A DNA stretch of 64,000 nucleotides from Hyposmocoma kahamanoa (GCF_003589595.1 NW_020656077.1:166670-230669), one strand, 5' to 3'; counted from the first letter of the stretch, positions 47,846 through 59,312 are shown. Made by a program: numbers and translations. Notes: generated from the letters alone by a model not told the origin.

Positions 47846-47890
47846 TTGAGTTATTAACATATCTGGATTCAGTAAAACGAGATCTACAAC
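47846..47890 (+). repeat. Short repeat shared with 20.1 kb
   Basis: AATTGAGTTATTAACATATC followed by TGGATTCAG matches 20133-20170 almost exactly. It probably belongs to the same family as the left end of the element at 39285. Confidence 0.55.
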
Positions 47891-47904
47891 TAGTGTAGTA
47901 AAAA

Positions 47905-48367
47905 TCGAGTTTCCGAACAGACTCGAGTTTGACATTAGTGCTCGAGTCTATTCATGTAACTAGTCGAGCTCGAGTCTGGTAAGTACCTACTGAACGGTGT
48001 TGTGGTACGGCATGTTAAACTATTGTACAATGACTGTAGTATAATTAAGTGTTAATTATGTACATTTTTAAAAGTTACCATATTGGGTTTTTGTTTTTTA
48101 TTTGATTCGTGGGCATAGTAGGTGTTCAGTAAAATAGAACCCTGCTTGTCGCACTCAAGAATTTCTAGAGTAGAAGTCACTTCGAGTCGAGTATTCGAAC
48201 TCAAGTTTTGTTCACAATTCGAATTAGGTTTATGACTAGATTTCTTTTTGGACTCGAATCCGTGCTCCGATGACTCGCGCTCGTCTAGACTCGGACTCGT
48301 GAGTGTTTTAGACCACCGAGCCGTGGAAAATTGAGTTTATAAATGAAGACTCCCAGACTCGAGTTTT
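47905..48367. repeat. Cluster of degenerate ACTCGAGT words
   Basis: CTCGAG or close variants occur at about 47921, 47941, 47963-47976, 48183-48193, 48251, 48282-48300 and 48356, with many half-sites (GAACTC, GACTCG, TCGAGT) between. It looks like a decayed low-complexity or satellite-like tract. No coding frame. Confidence 0.65.
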
Positions 48368-49794
48368 TTACAACATTATCTAAAACCCCTATAAACGGTT
48401 TTTTTAACCTTTGTATTGACTTTCATTTTTATTGCTGAGCAAAATCAGTATTATTGATATTTTTCAAAGAAACAGAAAACTTTAGGTGCCAATATCTTTA
48501 AAGTTACCAAAATGAAAATACGTTGTTTATCATAAGGAGGGCAGAGCCAGAGCCATACAAAACATTTTACACGGTCGCAGTCACTGTAAAGTGGAAGTAG
48601 AGTTACTGGTTAGAAAGAGGCTGGCGTTTGTTAAAATGAATCAACGTAACGTCAAATTGTTGTGTTCAACTTTGTTAATGGGTCGTGTATAATAACATAG
48701 GCGTCATTGCTATATAAGTGCTAACTCTAACAACGATTTCGGTGAATGAAATTAGAAAAGAGAAGAGTATAATAAGTAAGCACCACCACACAATACTTTT
48801 TTAAAGAATTTCTTAAAATTATAAATATTATTTTTGTAAATTTTTATTGTCAGTTTGATGTACTCGTATATGTTAGCGTTTAATTCATAAAAAAACTTAC
48901 TCGTTTCTACTTGCTGTCATCTTTTGATTTAGTTACTTTGAATTCAATATCGAGCTGAAAATTATACTTCCATGAAGATATGATATTTTACGCTAACATC
49001 CAACAACTTCATTCTCGGTACACGTGACTTCACGACTTAACTTAGAGGAGTTCGGCGAGATACAATTTATATGTAAATTCTGCGCGAACTGAGCTCGTGT
49101 TCGGTTACCTGCCTTCCTCGTTTCATAGATTATCTTTCATTATGAATTAAATTGAAATTATTTTCAGAAAAATTTCATTTACTATTACCAAGGCAAAGTA
49201 CACACATCTCTAGATCTTCATGCACTGTCAAGAGTTGTTCGTAACCGTAAGAATACGCATGAAAAAAAAGAAAAGAAAAGAAATCCGATTTCTACAATAT
49301 CGCACATGAAACCGAATGCTGTCGTAACTCAAAAATAATGGAATTGAGAGAACATAATTGGAAAATAAAAAAGAATAATGAGTGAATACTAATGCCAATA
49401 TTGACATAATTTTTTAATTTAATAATTAGTTATTCACATATAAATTTACTGGTTTCATTCGAAAATTTTTTGGACTTCGAATCGTGTTTTTTTTTTCAAT
49501 TCAATAATTATTGCTTCATGTGCGATTTGTCGGAGTAAAATTTCTAACAAGAGTAATGGTATTTCATTTTGTTAAAAAATATTCTTGCGTCTTTTATATA
49601 TAGGGTCTAAATTTGCTGTTGGTGAAGTGTCTCAGGTACAAATATAATTTTAAATTGCATGACTTATAATTGCAAATTACATATTTATATATTTGTTATA
49701 ATATCATGAGTACCAGCTGAATAAGGTCGTCCTTTTTTATTATATCAAAATCTATGATATACTAGCGGCTAGTACCGACTAGCTGCCAACAGCC
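48368..49794. other. Unassigned AT-rich DNA
   Basis: No gene or repeat recognised. A GAAAAGAAAAG-type purine tract sits at 49260-49283. Confidence 0.45.
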
Positions 49795-49886
49795 ACTTAC
49801 TGAAAATAACCATATACAACATACCGTAGTTATGTGTAATTATTTTCAGTAAGTTGACATTTGTTTCGGTGTTGTATATTGTCATT
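49795..49886. repeat. Two interleaved inverted repeats
   Basis: Pair 1: ACTTACTGAAAATAA (49795-49809) and its exact reverse complement at 49840-49854. Pair 2: CATATACAACATACCG (49811-49826) and a near reverse complement at 49871-49886. The order is a-b-a'-b', not a simple hairpin. Confidence 0.7.
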
Positions 49887-50663
49887 TCGATATAAAGCTA
49901 TAAAGTCAGCGTTTGCTAATTGGAGAAAACCTGAAAGCTAAAAGTGAGGAAAATCTGAATTTGTTTTATCATTAATATTCTACAGACCAACGTCACAGGA
50001 TCTTATTAGAATTCCGACAGCACCGTTCTTCATTTTAATATTGTTCCTTGGAATTTTCCATGAACGCTTTTTATAAAGCCTGATGTAGCTATATAAAACT
50101 TTATAAAATCCGCTCGATTTTACGTTCTCGTAGTTACAAGAACATAAAATCACAATAGATCTCTGCAAATACCCTATAAAAGGATTTGTGGGAGTACCAA
50201 AGCGAATTGAACTTAATAAGTATATTTTTATCACGTTTTTATTCCGAATTTTTACCAGAGGGGAGGGACCATTAGTTTAAATTTTCCAATGACAGCTTGG
50301 TAAAATCTTGTAAGGGCGAAGAACATCCTTTATCGATTTTTTATATAGTAGCGGGTATGTAGTTGTGGGGTCAGCGTAATAGGCATTCTTTGTGAAATTG
50401 TCATGCATATGTTATGTCCAATTATCAATTTTCTTCATCATCATTCAGCCATACGACGCCCACTGCTGGGCATAGGCCAATTTTCTTCATATTTAATTAT
50501 TATTATTAATTAATTAGTTTTTTGCGGTATTATTTTTGCTGTTGTTCGTGTCACTATAATTTATTTTAAGCTTCAGAGTATTATTAAAACTTCTTATTAT
50601 TTTGATCTAAAAATCAAGTAAGCCAATTAGTTATTTGCTTTGTTGTGTGCCTTTACGTTACTA
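49887..50663. other. Mostly unassigned; one SINE-type word
   Basis: CCCACTGCTGGGCATAGGCC at 50460-50479 is preceded by a CATCATCATTCAGCC block, the terminal words of the SINE type seen at 33781. Only about 40 bp is present. Otherwise nothing is recognised. Confidence 0.5.
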
Positions 50664-50729
50664 GCTATGGCGGAATAACATCGAGAGTTATTTGTGTATA
50701 CATAACTCTCGATGTTATTCCGCCATAGC
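50664..50729. repeat. Perfect 28-bp hairpin, 10-nt loop
   Basis: The arm 50664-50691 (starts GCTATGGCGGAATAACATC) is the exact reverse complement of 50702-50729. It is not within any repeat I recognise. Confidence 0.95.
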
Positions 50730-50865
50730 CCGAGTTCATGTGGTCAAACATGATATGATTTATCTTAAGTAATTTGTTTGGTTATTATTATAGTTACTAT
50801 TTGTTTTTTGTATATTTTTATTGTTATCTTATTTGTGTAATTGTGGTTTGTGTTATTTTGCATGT

Positions 50866-51121
50866 AATAATAATAACGCAAACACTCACAGCCCCGAACT
50901 AGGGAAATTCTGTATCGCGGGTGCCATGGACACACACATAGACATACTCATACACCCAAACTCACGAGAGAAATAAATGCTACATTTATTTAGAAACATT
51001 TGTAAGACCTACGTCTTAAAATGTTTCTACCGGTCCGGGAATCGAACTCTCTGATCTCGGGACTTGCACTCTGATCAGCTGACACGCAGAAGTCTCAGTA
51101 ACCTTTTGGCCACGTAGGCAG
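50866..51121 (-). mobile_element. SINE-G copy 2
   Basis: It matches 42280-42496: CCATGGCACCCGCGATACAG, ATTTCTCTCGTGAGTTTGGG and a B-box-like GTTCGATTCCCGG region, with head words CTACGTGGCCAAAAGG at the right end. Two additions break it: a small hairpin near 50988-51020 (AAACATT...AATGTTT) and an extra stretch in the head at 51060-51090. Confidence 0.75.
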
Positions 51122-51495
51122 TTAAGTGAAATAAAGCCGATTTTATTTTTTATGACATAAAATAAACTTTATGACATTAAATTGTCATCATTTTTCATCA
51201 TCATTCAGCTAGCGATAATGAAAACACGGTTCCTATTTGAGGCTCGCTTATGACATTCACTTTAAGCAATGGTAGCCCTGTGGTAGAGCAGTTGCTTATA
51301 AAATAAGTAAGTAATCAGTTTGAGTTTGAGGCAGTGGCATTTACAACTTTAATTTCTCAAGTAAGTACATTTAATTGCTATTTAGTAATTTAATAAAAAA
51401 AAAACAGATTACAAAAAAACTCATAATACACGCGTGCGCGCACAAACACTCACACTAACACACACGCAAGCGCACACCCACAAGTGAATAGATTC
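51122..51495. other. Unassigned DNA with alternating CA/CG tract
   Basis: 51428-51482 is an alternating purine-pyrimidine tract (ACGCGTGCGCGCAC, ACACACACGCAAGCGC), a possible Z-DNA-prone simple repeat. Nothing else is recognised. Confidence 0.55.
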
Positions 51496-52090
51496 CTCAC
51501 AGATGGCGCTACGGCAAAAAAGTGATTAGAAAACCAAAACAAAAATCTGCAACAAGCACATACAAAAATTTGTATGGTTCGCTGGTTCGTTCCGAGGCTT
51601 AGTTGGCATAGCGTCGTCGTAGCACGGTTTGCTAGAAGACGTTGGTTCGAACCCAGTCGGATCGAAAGAATTGTTTCTAAGTGTTATTTCAGTAGCAGTA
51701 GAGCTCCTTGTGGAAGAGTTCGTCCAGGTTAGTACTGCCACCTTACCTACTTCTGACGCCAAGCAGTAATCTCAGCATTACTGTGTTCTGGTTTTGAAGG
51801 ATAAGGTTGCTGTTGAAATTACAGGCACATGGGACTTGTCGACTTATGTCTCAGGGTGACGGGCGCAGTGGTAGTGCCCCTCAGATCTTTGCAATTTAAA
51901 GCTCTGAGTGGCACTGTAACTGATATTGACAGGCGTGTAGCTTAACCATCAGGTGCACGACTTGTTCGTCCCGTCACTTGATGTTATAAAAAAAAATATT
52001 TTTGTATTAATAATTATAAGAAACTAATGGAGTAATTTCACGAAAATAATTGAATATCTTGGTGGTCAAACATCGTGACATTCAATAAAA
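51496..52090 (+). mobile_element. SINE-C copy split by family A
   Basis: The first part (51496-51690) has CAGATGGCGCTACGGCAAAA, ATCTGCAACAAGCACATA, an A-box-like GAGGCTTAGTTGG and a B-box GTTGGTTCGAACCC, then CAGTCGGATCGAAAGAATT. A family A copy interrupts at 51691-51996. The remainder resumes at TTTTTGTATTAATAATTATA and matches 8888-9000. Confidence 0.75.
51691..51996 (+). repeat. Family A copy nested in SINE-C
   Basis: Full length: AGTAGCAGTAGAGCTCCTTG at the start and GTCACTTGATGTTATAAAAA at the end. The SINE-C sequence continues on both sides, so family A is the younger insertion. Confidence 0.85.
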
Positions 52091-52092
52091 TT

Positions 52093-52150
52093 AATTACAA
52101 TTTTAATGCGACATCTCTAGAGATGTCGCTATAAAATTGTAGTTGTAATT
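52093..52150. repeat. Hairpin around a perfect 22-bp palindrome
   Basis: GCGACATCTCTAGAGATGTC plus GC (52108-52129) is a perfect palindrome. The stem continues outward with AATTACAATTTTA against TAAAATTGT(AG)TTGTAATT, with a 2-nt bulge and a mismatch. Confidence 0.9.
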
Positions 52151-52204
52151 GTTTGCTGACTAGTCAGCTGCTCTTAGCTGTAAAGGTACCTGACAGAGTG
52201 AAGA

Positions 52205-52440
52205 AATAGATTTCTTACAGATGGCGCTACGGCAAAAAGTCGTTAAAAAAGCAAAACAAAGATCTGCAACAAGCACATAGGAAAATTCGTAATGTCAGCT
52301 GGTTCGTTTCGCGGCTTAGTTTGCATCAATGATCTTATAATATACAAAAAAAGAATAGCATCTGCCACGGTTTACTAGAAGACGTTGGTGCGAATCCAGC
52401 CGGATCGAAGGAATTTTTTCTAATCTTTGTATTAATAATT
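52205..52440 (+). mobile_element. SINE-C copy with small insert
   Basis: CAGATGGCGCTACGGCAAAA, ATCTGCAACAAGCACATAGG, GCGGCTTAGTTTGCATC, then an about 35-bp AT-rich insert (52329-52360), AGCATCTGCCACGGTTTAC, and B-box-like GTTGGTGCGAATCCAGCCG. It ends GGAATTTTTTCTAATC. It lies in tandem order after the copy at 51496. Confidence 0.75.
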
Positions 52441-52505
52441 ATATTATAATTTGTAATAATTATATTAATAATAATATTAATTTGTAATAATAAAATAACC
52501 AACTA

Positions 52506-52593
52506 AAAGCTCTGAGTGGCACTGCAACTGCTTGGGCAGCCGTGTCGCTTAACACCAGGCGTAGGCTTGCTTGTCTCTTAATTTGGTACCATA
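52506..52593 (+). repeat. Family A 3' fragment
   Basis: AAGCTCTGAGTGGCACTGCA to TTGGTACCATAA; the last 90 bp or so of the family, diverged. Confidence 0.65.
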
Positions 52594-53454
52594 AGTAAAA
52601 GCCTATAAATGGTTATGCACCATGCTTCAGCATTTCTCTTAACCTGTCATGACAAACAAACAAATCTTTAAAAAATAAAATCAATTTGAATAAATAGTCA
52701 ATCTGCGCCCATTGATGCGTATGCTAAACGACAGTAATAAATAAAGCCATGTTCAGGCAGGTGCGTAATTCGCGAATGCTCGGGGGAACAGTGTGTACAC
52801 GCCTTTACGAGTGTCACGAAAAAAGGATTGCCAGCATTATTGTTTTTATTGGCAAACAGATCTCTTTCGTGTCTTCTTAATGGATGTACGGGTTGTTCAG
52901 GAAGTGTAGGTGAATTATTCAAAGTTGATATGGATTTTGTAAATGAGTATTTTAGGTATCTATATAGGCTGTTATAAGGTGGTATTGTTTTGACAATTTT
53001 GTAACTTGAGATTTGTATGGGAAATAGCGAGTTTCGAAGTATACTTAGCGCCCTCTATTGAGCGAAAACAGTAATTAAGAAATAAACTATATACAACATC
53101 ATGTAGGTATTTCAACAAAAGAAAAAAAATTTGTCCTTTTCTTCTCCTCTTCTTCTTTTCAAACTATGCTATGATGCTGCTGACTGCATAAAACATTTTA
53201 AAAATGGCGTTTTGTCCCAAAATATCAGTTAAAAATAAGGTTATTTTTGTTTCTTATTTTAGTGATTTGGTGTCACGTAATAAGTAATTAATAAAAGCGC
53301 AGCGAACGAAGTGAGCGAGGCTTTCCCAGCATTCGAATAGTATTTGAGTAAATTGCACATTTCCGAACGGAATTACGCGGTTAAAACTCGCATAAAAAAT
53401 ATATTAATTGTACAGGTTATGACGAATTTCAATTTCGAACCGAGATAATTGCGG
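52594..53454. other. Unassigned DNA
   Basis: No gene recognised. 53297-53325 reads GCGCAGCGAACGAAGTGAGC, a low-complexity GC-rich word that differs from the AT-rich surroundings; its origin is unknown. Confidence 0.45.
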
Positions 53455-55440
53455 TCAAATATAATAGTATTAAATATATAAAAAGCAACACCAACAAATG
53501 TAAAGCAACTTGGAACACCATATCAGATAATCTCTCAAATTGTTCCCATATAAATGACATTAATTCATTAAAATTCAATAACCAATTATGTAATAATCCT
53601 GTTGACATTTGTAATATTTTTGATAAGAATTTTATGCAACTTACAACTACCTCTACCTTGACCTTAGACTATGGAATCTATTTTTTTCCATCCTCTAAGA
53701 CCTTGACTTATAATTACATGACATCAAATATTCAATCTACAATGAATTCTATATTTTTGACATCGGTCACGGAGCAAGAAGTTTACAAGATAATAATGTC
53801 ATTAAAACATAGTAAATCTTGTGGCTTTGACGAGATAAATACAAATATTATAAAAATGTGCGCTTCATACATATCATATCCCCTAGCACATATTATTAAT
53901 CTTTCCTTCGTTGAAGGACTATTTCCAGAACAGTTGAAGCAATGTATTGTTAAACCGTTATTTAAAAAAGGTGACAGTTTAGATCCAAATAATTATAGGC
54001 CTATTACTTTGATACCTATTCTATCGAAGATATTTGAGAAAGCATTCTTAATTAGACTAAATAGCTTTATAGAAAAGAACAACATACTTCATCCCTCGCA
54101 GTATGGTTTCCGTAAAGGGAGGTCCACAAAGCTTGCTTGCTATGACCTTCTAAGAGTTATAACGAAAAGTATCAATAAAAAAATACCAGTAGCATCGCTT
54201 TTTCCCGATATGAGCAAAGCGTTTGACTATGTAAACCGTCCGAAACTATTGATAAAATTAGAAAAATATGGAGTCAGAGGGAAAGCTTTTGATTGGATTA
54301 AGAGTTATTTAAAAGATAGGACACAGAACACGACAATAACTAAATTTAATGAATGAGCTCGAAGCGTCTCATAAAACAATGTTATTACTCCGATTACAAA
54401 ATAAAAAACAGTGGCATTCCACAAGGAAGTATTTTAGCCCCGATTCTATTGACACTCTATATAAATGATCTTCCAAATGCCATAGATCAAGAATGTATTC
54501 TGTTCGCGGACGATACCACCCTTGTCTTAAAATGTCATGATTTAAATAACTTTGAAATGAAAATAAATGAAGCTCTACATAAGGTTATTGAGTGGTTAAA
54601 TGCAAATAATTTAAATATTAATATTAGCAAAACGAAATTCATGCAATTTAGTTCATATAATTGTAATGCGAGACCTGTTCAAGTACAACATAATAACCAA
54701 ATGGTAGAATTGGATGAACATTTAAACTGGAAACATCAAATTGATCATGTGTGCAATAAACTAAATAGATTTGTTTTTGGTCTACGTAGACTGAGGCAAA
54801 CTGTATCTCGCGACGCTGCAATGATGGCCTACCATGGGTACGTCTCCGCTGTATTAAGCTACGGACTTATACTATGGGGAAACTCAGTAGACGTAAATAG
54901 AGCATTTGTGGTCCAAAAAAAATGTGTGTTCGCGCTATCTGTGGAGCTAAAAAGGATGACACCTGCAAGCCACTTTTTAAAAAGCTAAATGTCCTGCCTC
55001 TTGCCTGCATGTACATTAGAGATATCTGCTCGCTTGTAGACAACCGCCCACACCTCTTTAAAAAACGCGCTGAAGTATTACAGCGACGATTGAGAACTAA
55101 AAGAATGAATCTTTTGTATCAACCTCCTTGCTTTAAAATCATATATGAAAGAAATTCGTTTAACATGTCAATTAAAATATATAACCAAGGGACACGAATT
55201 AAAAAAAACTTTGGCATCTTGGCTAATGGACCACTGTTTTTATACTGTAAAAGAATATTTAGAATTTAGGACTGATTCATTTTTAATTTAATTTTATGAC
55301 ATATGTAAATTAATTTTAATTTAAATAATTTGCATATCTGAATGCAGGTTGAATACTATTACTTTTTCGTTTTTATAAGATCGTGAAAAACATGTGTTTT
55401 TTATGTATACTTGCAAATATAAACTTTGACTTTGACTAAG
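53455..55440 (+). mobile_element. 5'-truncated non-LTR retrotransposon (LINE 1)
   Basis: Coding sequence begins abruptly in the region before the RT domain (KATWNTISDN read at about 53500) and no endonuclease is present, so the copy is 5' truncated. It ends after a 170-bp 3' region with AAATATAAACTTTGACTTTGAC (55417-55437), a short tandem TTTGAC tail typical of jockey/CR1-like insect elements. It is related to but clearly different from the LINE at 59.3 kb. Confidence 0.8.
53460..55269 (+). pseudogene. Reverse transcriptase of LINE 1, frameshifted
   Basis: In its element this protein would copy the retrotransposon RNA into DNA at a nicked target. Three frames carry it. 53460-54356 (fingers to palm) has LKHSKSCGFDEINTNII, FKKGDSLDPNNYRPITLIP, QYGFRKGRSTKLACYDLL and the first catalytic box as PDMSKAFDYVN; the residue before Asp is Pro, where related proteins usually have Leu or Met. 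54353-54988 has SGIPQGSILAPILL and the catalytic FADDTTLV (residues 51-58 of that frame), then the thumb region. 54922-55269 has the C-terminal region with a CVRAICGAKK word. There are at least two frameshifts, so it is inactive. The clade is jockey/CR1-like; finer placement needs a tree. Confidence 0.8.
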
Positions 55441-57185
55441 GTCACCATGTTAAGTCTGTCAAAAGTATTTTATTGTTAAATTTTTCGCGCACAAATGTTC
55501 AGAACTATAAATAAAAATTTATATTTTTATATTATAACACGCTTTGATAGGGAACCGATATTTTGTCTAGTTAATAACATGTTTAGGGCCGTTAATATAT
55601 TTTTTGAGTTCCAGTTCAACATAATCTAAATTCAACGTAACGTTTGCCAGAAAAGGTTCCGCCTGTACATTTGACCCCCAAATCATCATAATATGGTAAA
55701 CTTTGCGCGACCCGCCTGTGCTCGCAAAATATAAAAATGCTGTAACCCGTGTAATGACAATTTAAAACTCTCCGTTACGTGCCATTTGCCTTGCACAATA
55801 TTGCGTACACATACACCAACATTATTAGACCTTCCTCTCTCACATACATCTTTATAAAGTTTTAAACTATCAGGAGGTCTTGAATAACTAGTCGTCAATT
55901 TGATCGTTACCTCCCATTGTGTATTGCACTCAAAACATAGACAAGCGTTTTTATTACCTGCGGGGGCGTTTTAAAGTGAACTCTGAGCCCCTTAAGTGTT
56001 GTAGCTTTTTGAGGGTTGTAATTTCCAAGCGTATTGTACTCGTAAACTTCGGAATAAAATACCTCATTAGTAAGAACAAGTATTGTTTTTTTCGATGTGC
56101 AGAGTACCACAAAGGACGTTATCTTGAAAAGTACTCAGCACAAATTAGGATTACACTAATTTATAACACAGGATGTTTCCTATCAGGTCCATTTAATTGC
56201 TGGTCCATTTTAGTTTTCATTGCCATTGCTCACATCTTATAGGGACTCGATGTCTTCGCCAGGGCAGCGCCCTTGTCGGTTGCTTGGTTACTACTTACAA
56301 TGGAGTGAGATTTACTTACTATTGCGAGCCAAGTTTAGAAGTAATGCATGATGACAGCCAAGACATTAATCAAATAAATTATTCCGGTCAGGAGTCGAAC
56401 CGACTACCGCTTCCTGTCGATCTGACGGTTGGGCAATAACTTTGTATGTTGCTGCCTTATTAGTTATTAGAAAACAATCGATAGATATTTTTGACCGGCA
56501 ACCAAGAATAGGATATGAAACAAATGAATAATTTTGATAAATCATTCATAAACATACGACACGTAGAAAAGGCGAAGTTGTCGCAAACACAAAAATATTT
56601 GTCAAAAAATAATTCGTGAAGGAGTGGTTCGAGAAAAGCGAGAAACCACAAATCCCAGAGGTAGCATATTGCCCAATTTCCATACTTGTAATCTTCAGGC
56701 GGTAGACAAATAAATTTACGAATGAAATATGTAAATTTTATTCGAATAAAAAGAAGAATAATCTCGGCGGGACCTCGCTGCTAAGTGACTGTCTGAGGTG
56801 CGAACTGACTCCAAAGAAAAAATCTCTTGTAAGATGAATATTTTACAAGCATTTCTTTGTGGTTTCCTTTTTTAATGTTTATTTATGCGTATTGTGGGGC
56901 GCTCGGATAGGGGTTAATATTAATGATTTGCAGCTATTGGGGTGTCGTAACTTATCACCGAGTCTATTAAAGGAAATTGACAATAGTGTTACGCCTTTCA
57001 TGGCTGTCCAATAAATAAATAATAATGATTGTGATTGGAAAAGTCGTTCGGTTTGTCGTCAAGTACCAAACTGCCATAGGTTTTAGGAGCATTATTTGTA
57101 TCGCAACCTCGGTGTAATAAGGCCACATTTGCAAAATTACAACTTTTCAGGAGATGACTCTACAAACGAAGTCGAAAACATTCTG
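55441..57185. other. Unassigned DNA
   Basis: No gene or named repeat recognised. Frames of 63-107 codons on both strands (55686-56651) overlap one another and lack motifs. GTCAGGAGTCGAACCGACTA at 56390-56409 resembles the complement of a tRNA-like B-box, so a decayed SINE may lie around 56240-56450. Confidence 0.4.
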
Positions 57186-57489
57186 TTTTTTTATGATAGC
57201 AAGTGACAGAACGAAAAAGTCGTGCACCTATTGTTAAGCGACACGCTTGTTTATAGCAGTTGCAGTGCTATTCAAAGTTTTAAATCTCAAAGTACTGAAG
57301 GATACTACCGCCTGTCACCCTGAGGCACAAGTTGACAAGTCCCATGTGCCGTAATTTCACCAGCACCCTAACAATAAAACCGAAATGCAGTAATGTTCAC
57401 ATTACTGCTTGGAGGCAGAAATAGGTAAGGTAAGTATTGCCAAGTACTTCGCTGGAGAAACTCTTTCACAAGGAGCTCTACAGCTACTA
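57186..57489 (-). repeat. Family A copy, near full length
   Basis: It starts with a T run and GATAGCAAGTGACAGAACGA, and ends CAAGGAGCTCTACAGCTACT. A short duplication at 57428-57450 (AAGTATTGCCAAGTACTTC) sits near the 5' end. Confidence 0.8.
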
Positions 57490-57718
57490 AATTATTTACC
57501 GTAACAGGGCGAAAAGAGGTGTATATCTGCAACCACAAGTTGTACAGCTACTTAAAAAAGTTAGCTTAATAAATGGGTTGATGGTTTTAATGCCATTATC
57601 CGCAAAAAGACAGTCGCATTGCTCAGCACACTGAAGGGCAGCACCAACACCATTTTACAGGTCATATATGATAGATATGACCTACAAATTACAAAACCCT
57701 TAATTCGAGTCCTGAGTG

Positions 57719-57748
57719 AATATTTATTACAATTTTGTAATAAATATT
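57719..57748. repeat. Perfect 14-bp AT hairpin, 2-nt loop
   Basis: AATATTTATTACAA (57719-57732) and its exact reverse complement (57735-57748). AT-rich, so weaker evidence than the other hairpins. A smaller stem AGGTCATAT/ATATGACCT is nearby at 57659-57683. Confidence 0.8.
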
Positions 57749-57807
57749 TATATTATATAATATAACTCTAATTCTATTGAAAATCGCCATGTGGGGTTCT
57801 ATTTTCC

Positions 57808-57960
57808 ATTTCAAATTCAAATTCATTTATTTTCAGACCAATTAGTCCATATTTGTTAGTAACAATCTTACGAGCTAAGTTAGTAGAAACAAGAAGAGCA
57901 ATTACAATATACCTATGTTTAATCAAATTACATTATTATTATAAATACATTATTATAAGT
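57808..57960 (-). repeat. LINE 3' tail fragment
   Basis: TTTCAAATTCAAATTCATTT on the + strand reads on the - strand as AAATGAATTTGAATTTGAAA, a typical non-LTR tail with AATAAATGAATTTGAA-type repeats. It is followed by about 130 bp of possible 3' untranslated region. No coding remnant. Confidence 0.5.
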
Positions 57961-58104
57961 ACACGTGCAACTCGGTGAACCTACGCAAAACTGCAGTGCC
58001 CATTCTTCTTCTCTTTGGGTGTTTAATAATAATTTGCAGACAAAATTTACTTTTTCGCATTTGTCAATATGGCCGCCATTAAAGAAATATTGTTAATTTT
58101 TTTT

Positions 58105-58445
58105 AAATTCATAAGTGTCGAGGCCGTAGGCCGAGGTCTAGCGGAGGGCGAAGTCCGAAGCGTCTGCACGCTGCCTTACGTAGGTAATATACGGAGACTC
58201 TATTACGGGTACAAGATTTCACAATTGTTCAGAATGTGAGGCATACTTTCCGATGTGGTGGAAATAATTAGTGATTAAACGAACTTACCTATAAGTGAAG
58301 TTCGATTATAATTATACGAAGCGCTTCGTCCGAAGAAATTAGCATGAGAGGTTAAGGTAAGGATAAGGTTTCTTTTATTATGTATACATAATTGTAATAT
58401 ATAATGTATCTTAATCATTATATTCTATGAAAATAACTGCAATTG
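58105..58445 (-). other. 3' region of the DIRS-like element
   Basis: Downstream (on the - strand) of the recombinase stop. It contains a GC-rich stretch with self-complementary words (GAGGCCGTAGGCCGAGG at 58119, GCGGAGGGCGAAGTCCGAAG at 58141) and ACGAAGCGCTTCGTCCGAAG at 58316. DIRS elements end in inverted or split repeats; these words could be part of that, but the other end lies outside the readable element, so it is not proven. Confidence 0.35.
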
Positions 58446-59225
58446 TTATTGATTTGAATGACTATTCAAAATGCTTCTAGCAAAATGATTTTCATTTGTA
58501 ATGTGTCTGTTATAGAAAGTCGCAAATTTCTTTGATTTATCTGCCCAACCGGCAGTTTTCCTAATGGTATCTAAATCGACCTCTAATTTATGTGCCTTGG
58601 ACGTAGCGGTATGCCTAGTGCTGTGAGCGGAGAACATGCTACATCAATGCCGCTTAGTTGTAAGATGTCCTTGACTCATCGACTCAATGTTTGAGACGTA
58701 ACCTTACGATGCGGTCTTTTAAACTAATAAAAAGAGATCTATGATTATCGCGGATATCTTTCGTCTTTTCTATATACGTGTTTAATACTCTTGCGAGACA
58801 AATTTGGGGTCACTCTACATAATAGGGAATGACCAGGAATGGTCGGTTGAACCAATTCAGAGGTTTTAACTAAATGTGGAATACTAATAAAAATCTCACT
58901 TGGCGTTGACTTTATATAGTCGATTTTTATTTTTGAGAAGGTCTACATCCTATGTGCGGTAACCAACGCAAAAAGGGAAATTAATTTCTTAGAAATTTGT
59001 TCTAGTGATAAGATCTCATTCGGATGCCATTTTTCTAAAAAATCTAAAACTTTGTAAGGGTCCCAAGTAGTAGTGTACCTTGGTCGCGGTGCTCTTAGGC
59101 AAAATAGCCCCTTGAAGAGACGTTCTATTCTCTCGTCTGTACCTGCCTGGTTACCCAGAGTCAGAGATAAAGCTGATCTGATTTTCTTATAATTTTCCTT
59201 TTTGTCTGACGATCTCAATATAATT
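58446..59225 (-). pseudogene. DIRS-like tyrosine recombinase, C-terminal part
   Basis: In DIRS elements this enzyme inserts a circular DNA copy by strand exchange through a catalytic Tyr. The region read (59225 down to 58446) has YTTTWDPYKVLDFLEKWHP, then LISLFALVTAHRMQTFSKI with the first catalytic Arg. It continues through SLKRPHRKVTSQTLSR to the C-terminal motifs: HSTRHTATSK (the H-x-x-R box), AGWADKSKKFATFYNRH with the nucleophile Tyr, and a stop at 58446. So R, H-x-x-R and Y are all visible. In-frame stops and a frame change between 58640 and 58940 break it. The N-terminal part is 3 kb away at 62275-62480 because a LINE inserted between them. Confidence 0.8.
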
Positions 59226-59312
59226 TCTTATACTTTGACATGTAGTGCAATTTATACTATAATGTTATATTAGAGAAATAAATGAATCTGAATCCGAATC
59301 TGAATCTGATCT
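59226..59312 (+). repeat. LINE tail with GAATCT repeats
   Basis: TTAGAGAAATAAATGAATCT is followed by GAATCCGAATCTGAATCTGA. An AATAAA word plus a short tandem repeat marks the 3' end of a separate, almost wholly truncated non-LTR insertion, just upstream of LINE 2. Confidence 0.6.

Noticed and set aside
50664..50729. Bacterial-style terminator
   Set aside because: Stem length and context (eukaryotic, no gene upstream, no T run) do not fit; it is treated as an inverted duplication.
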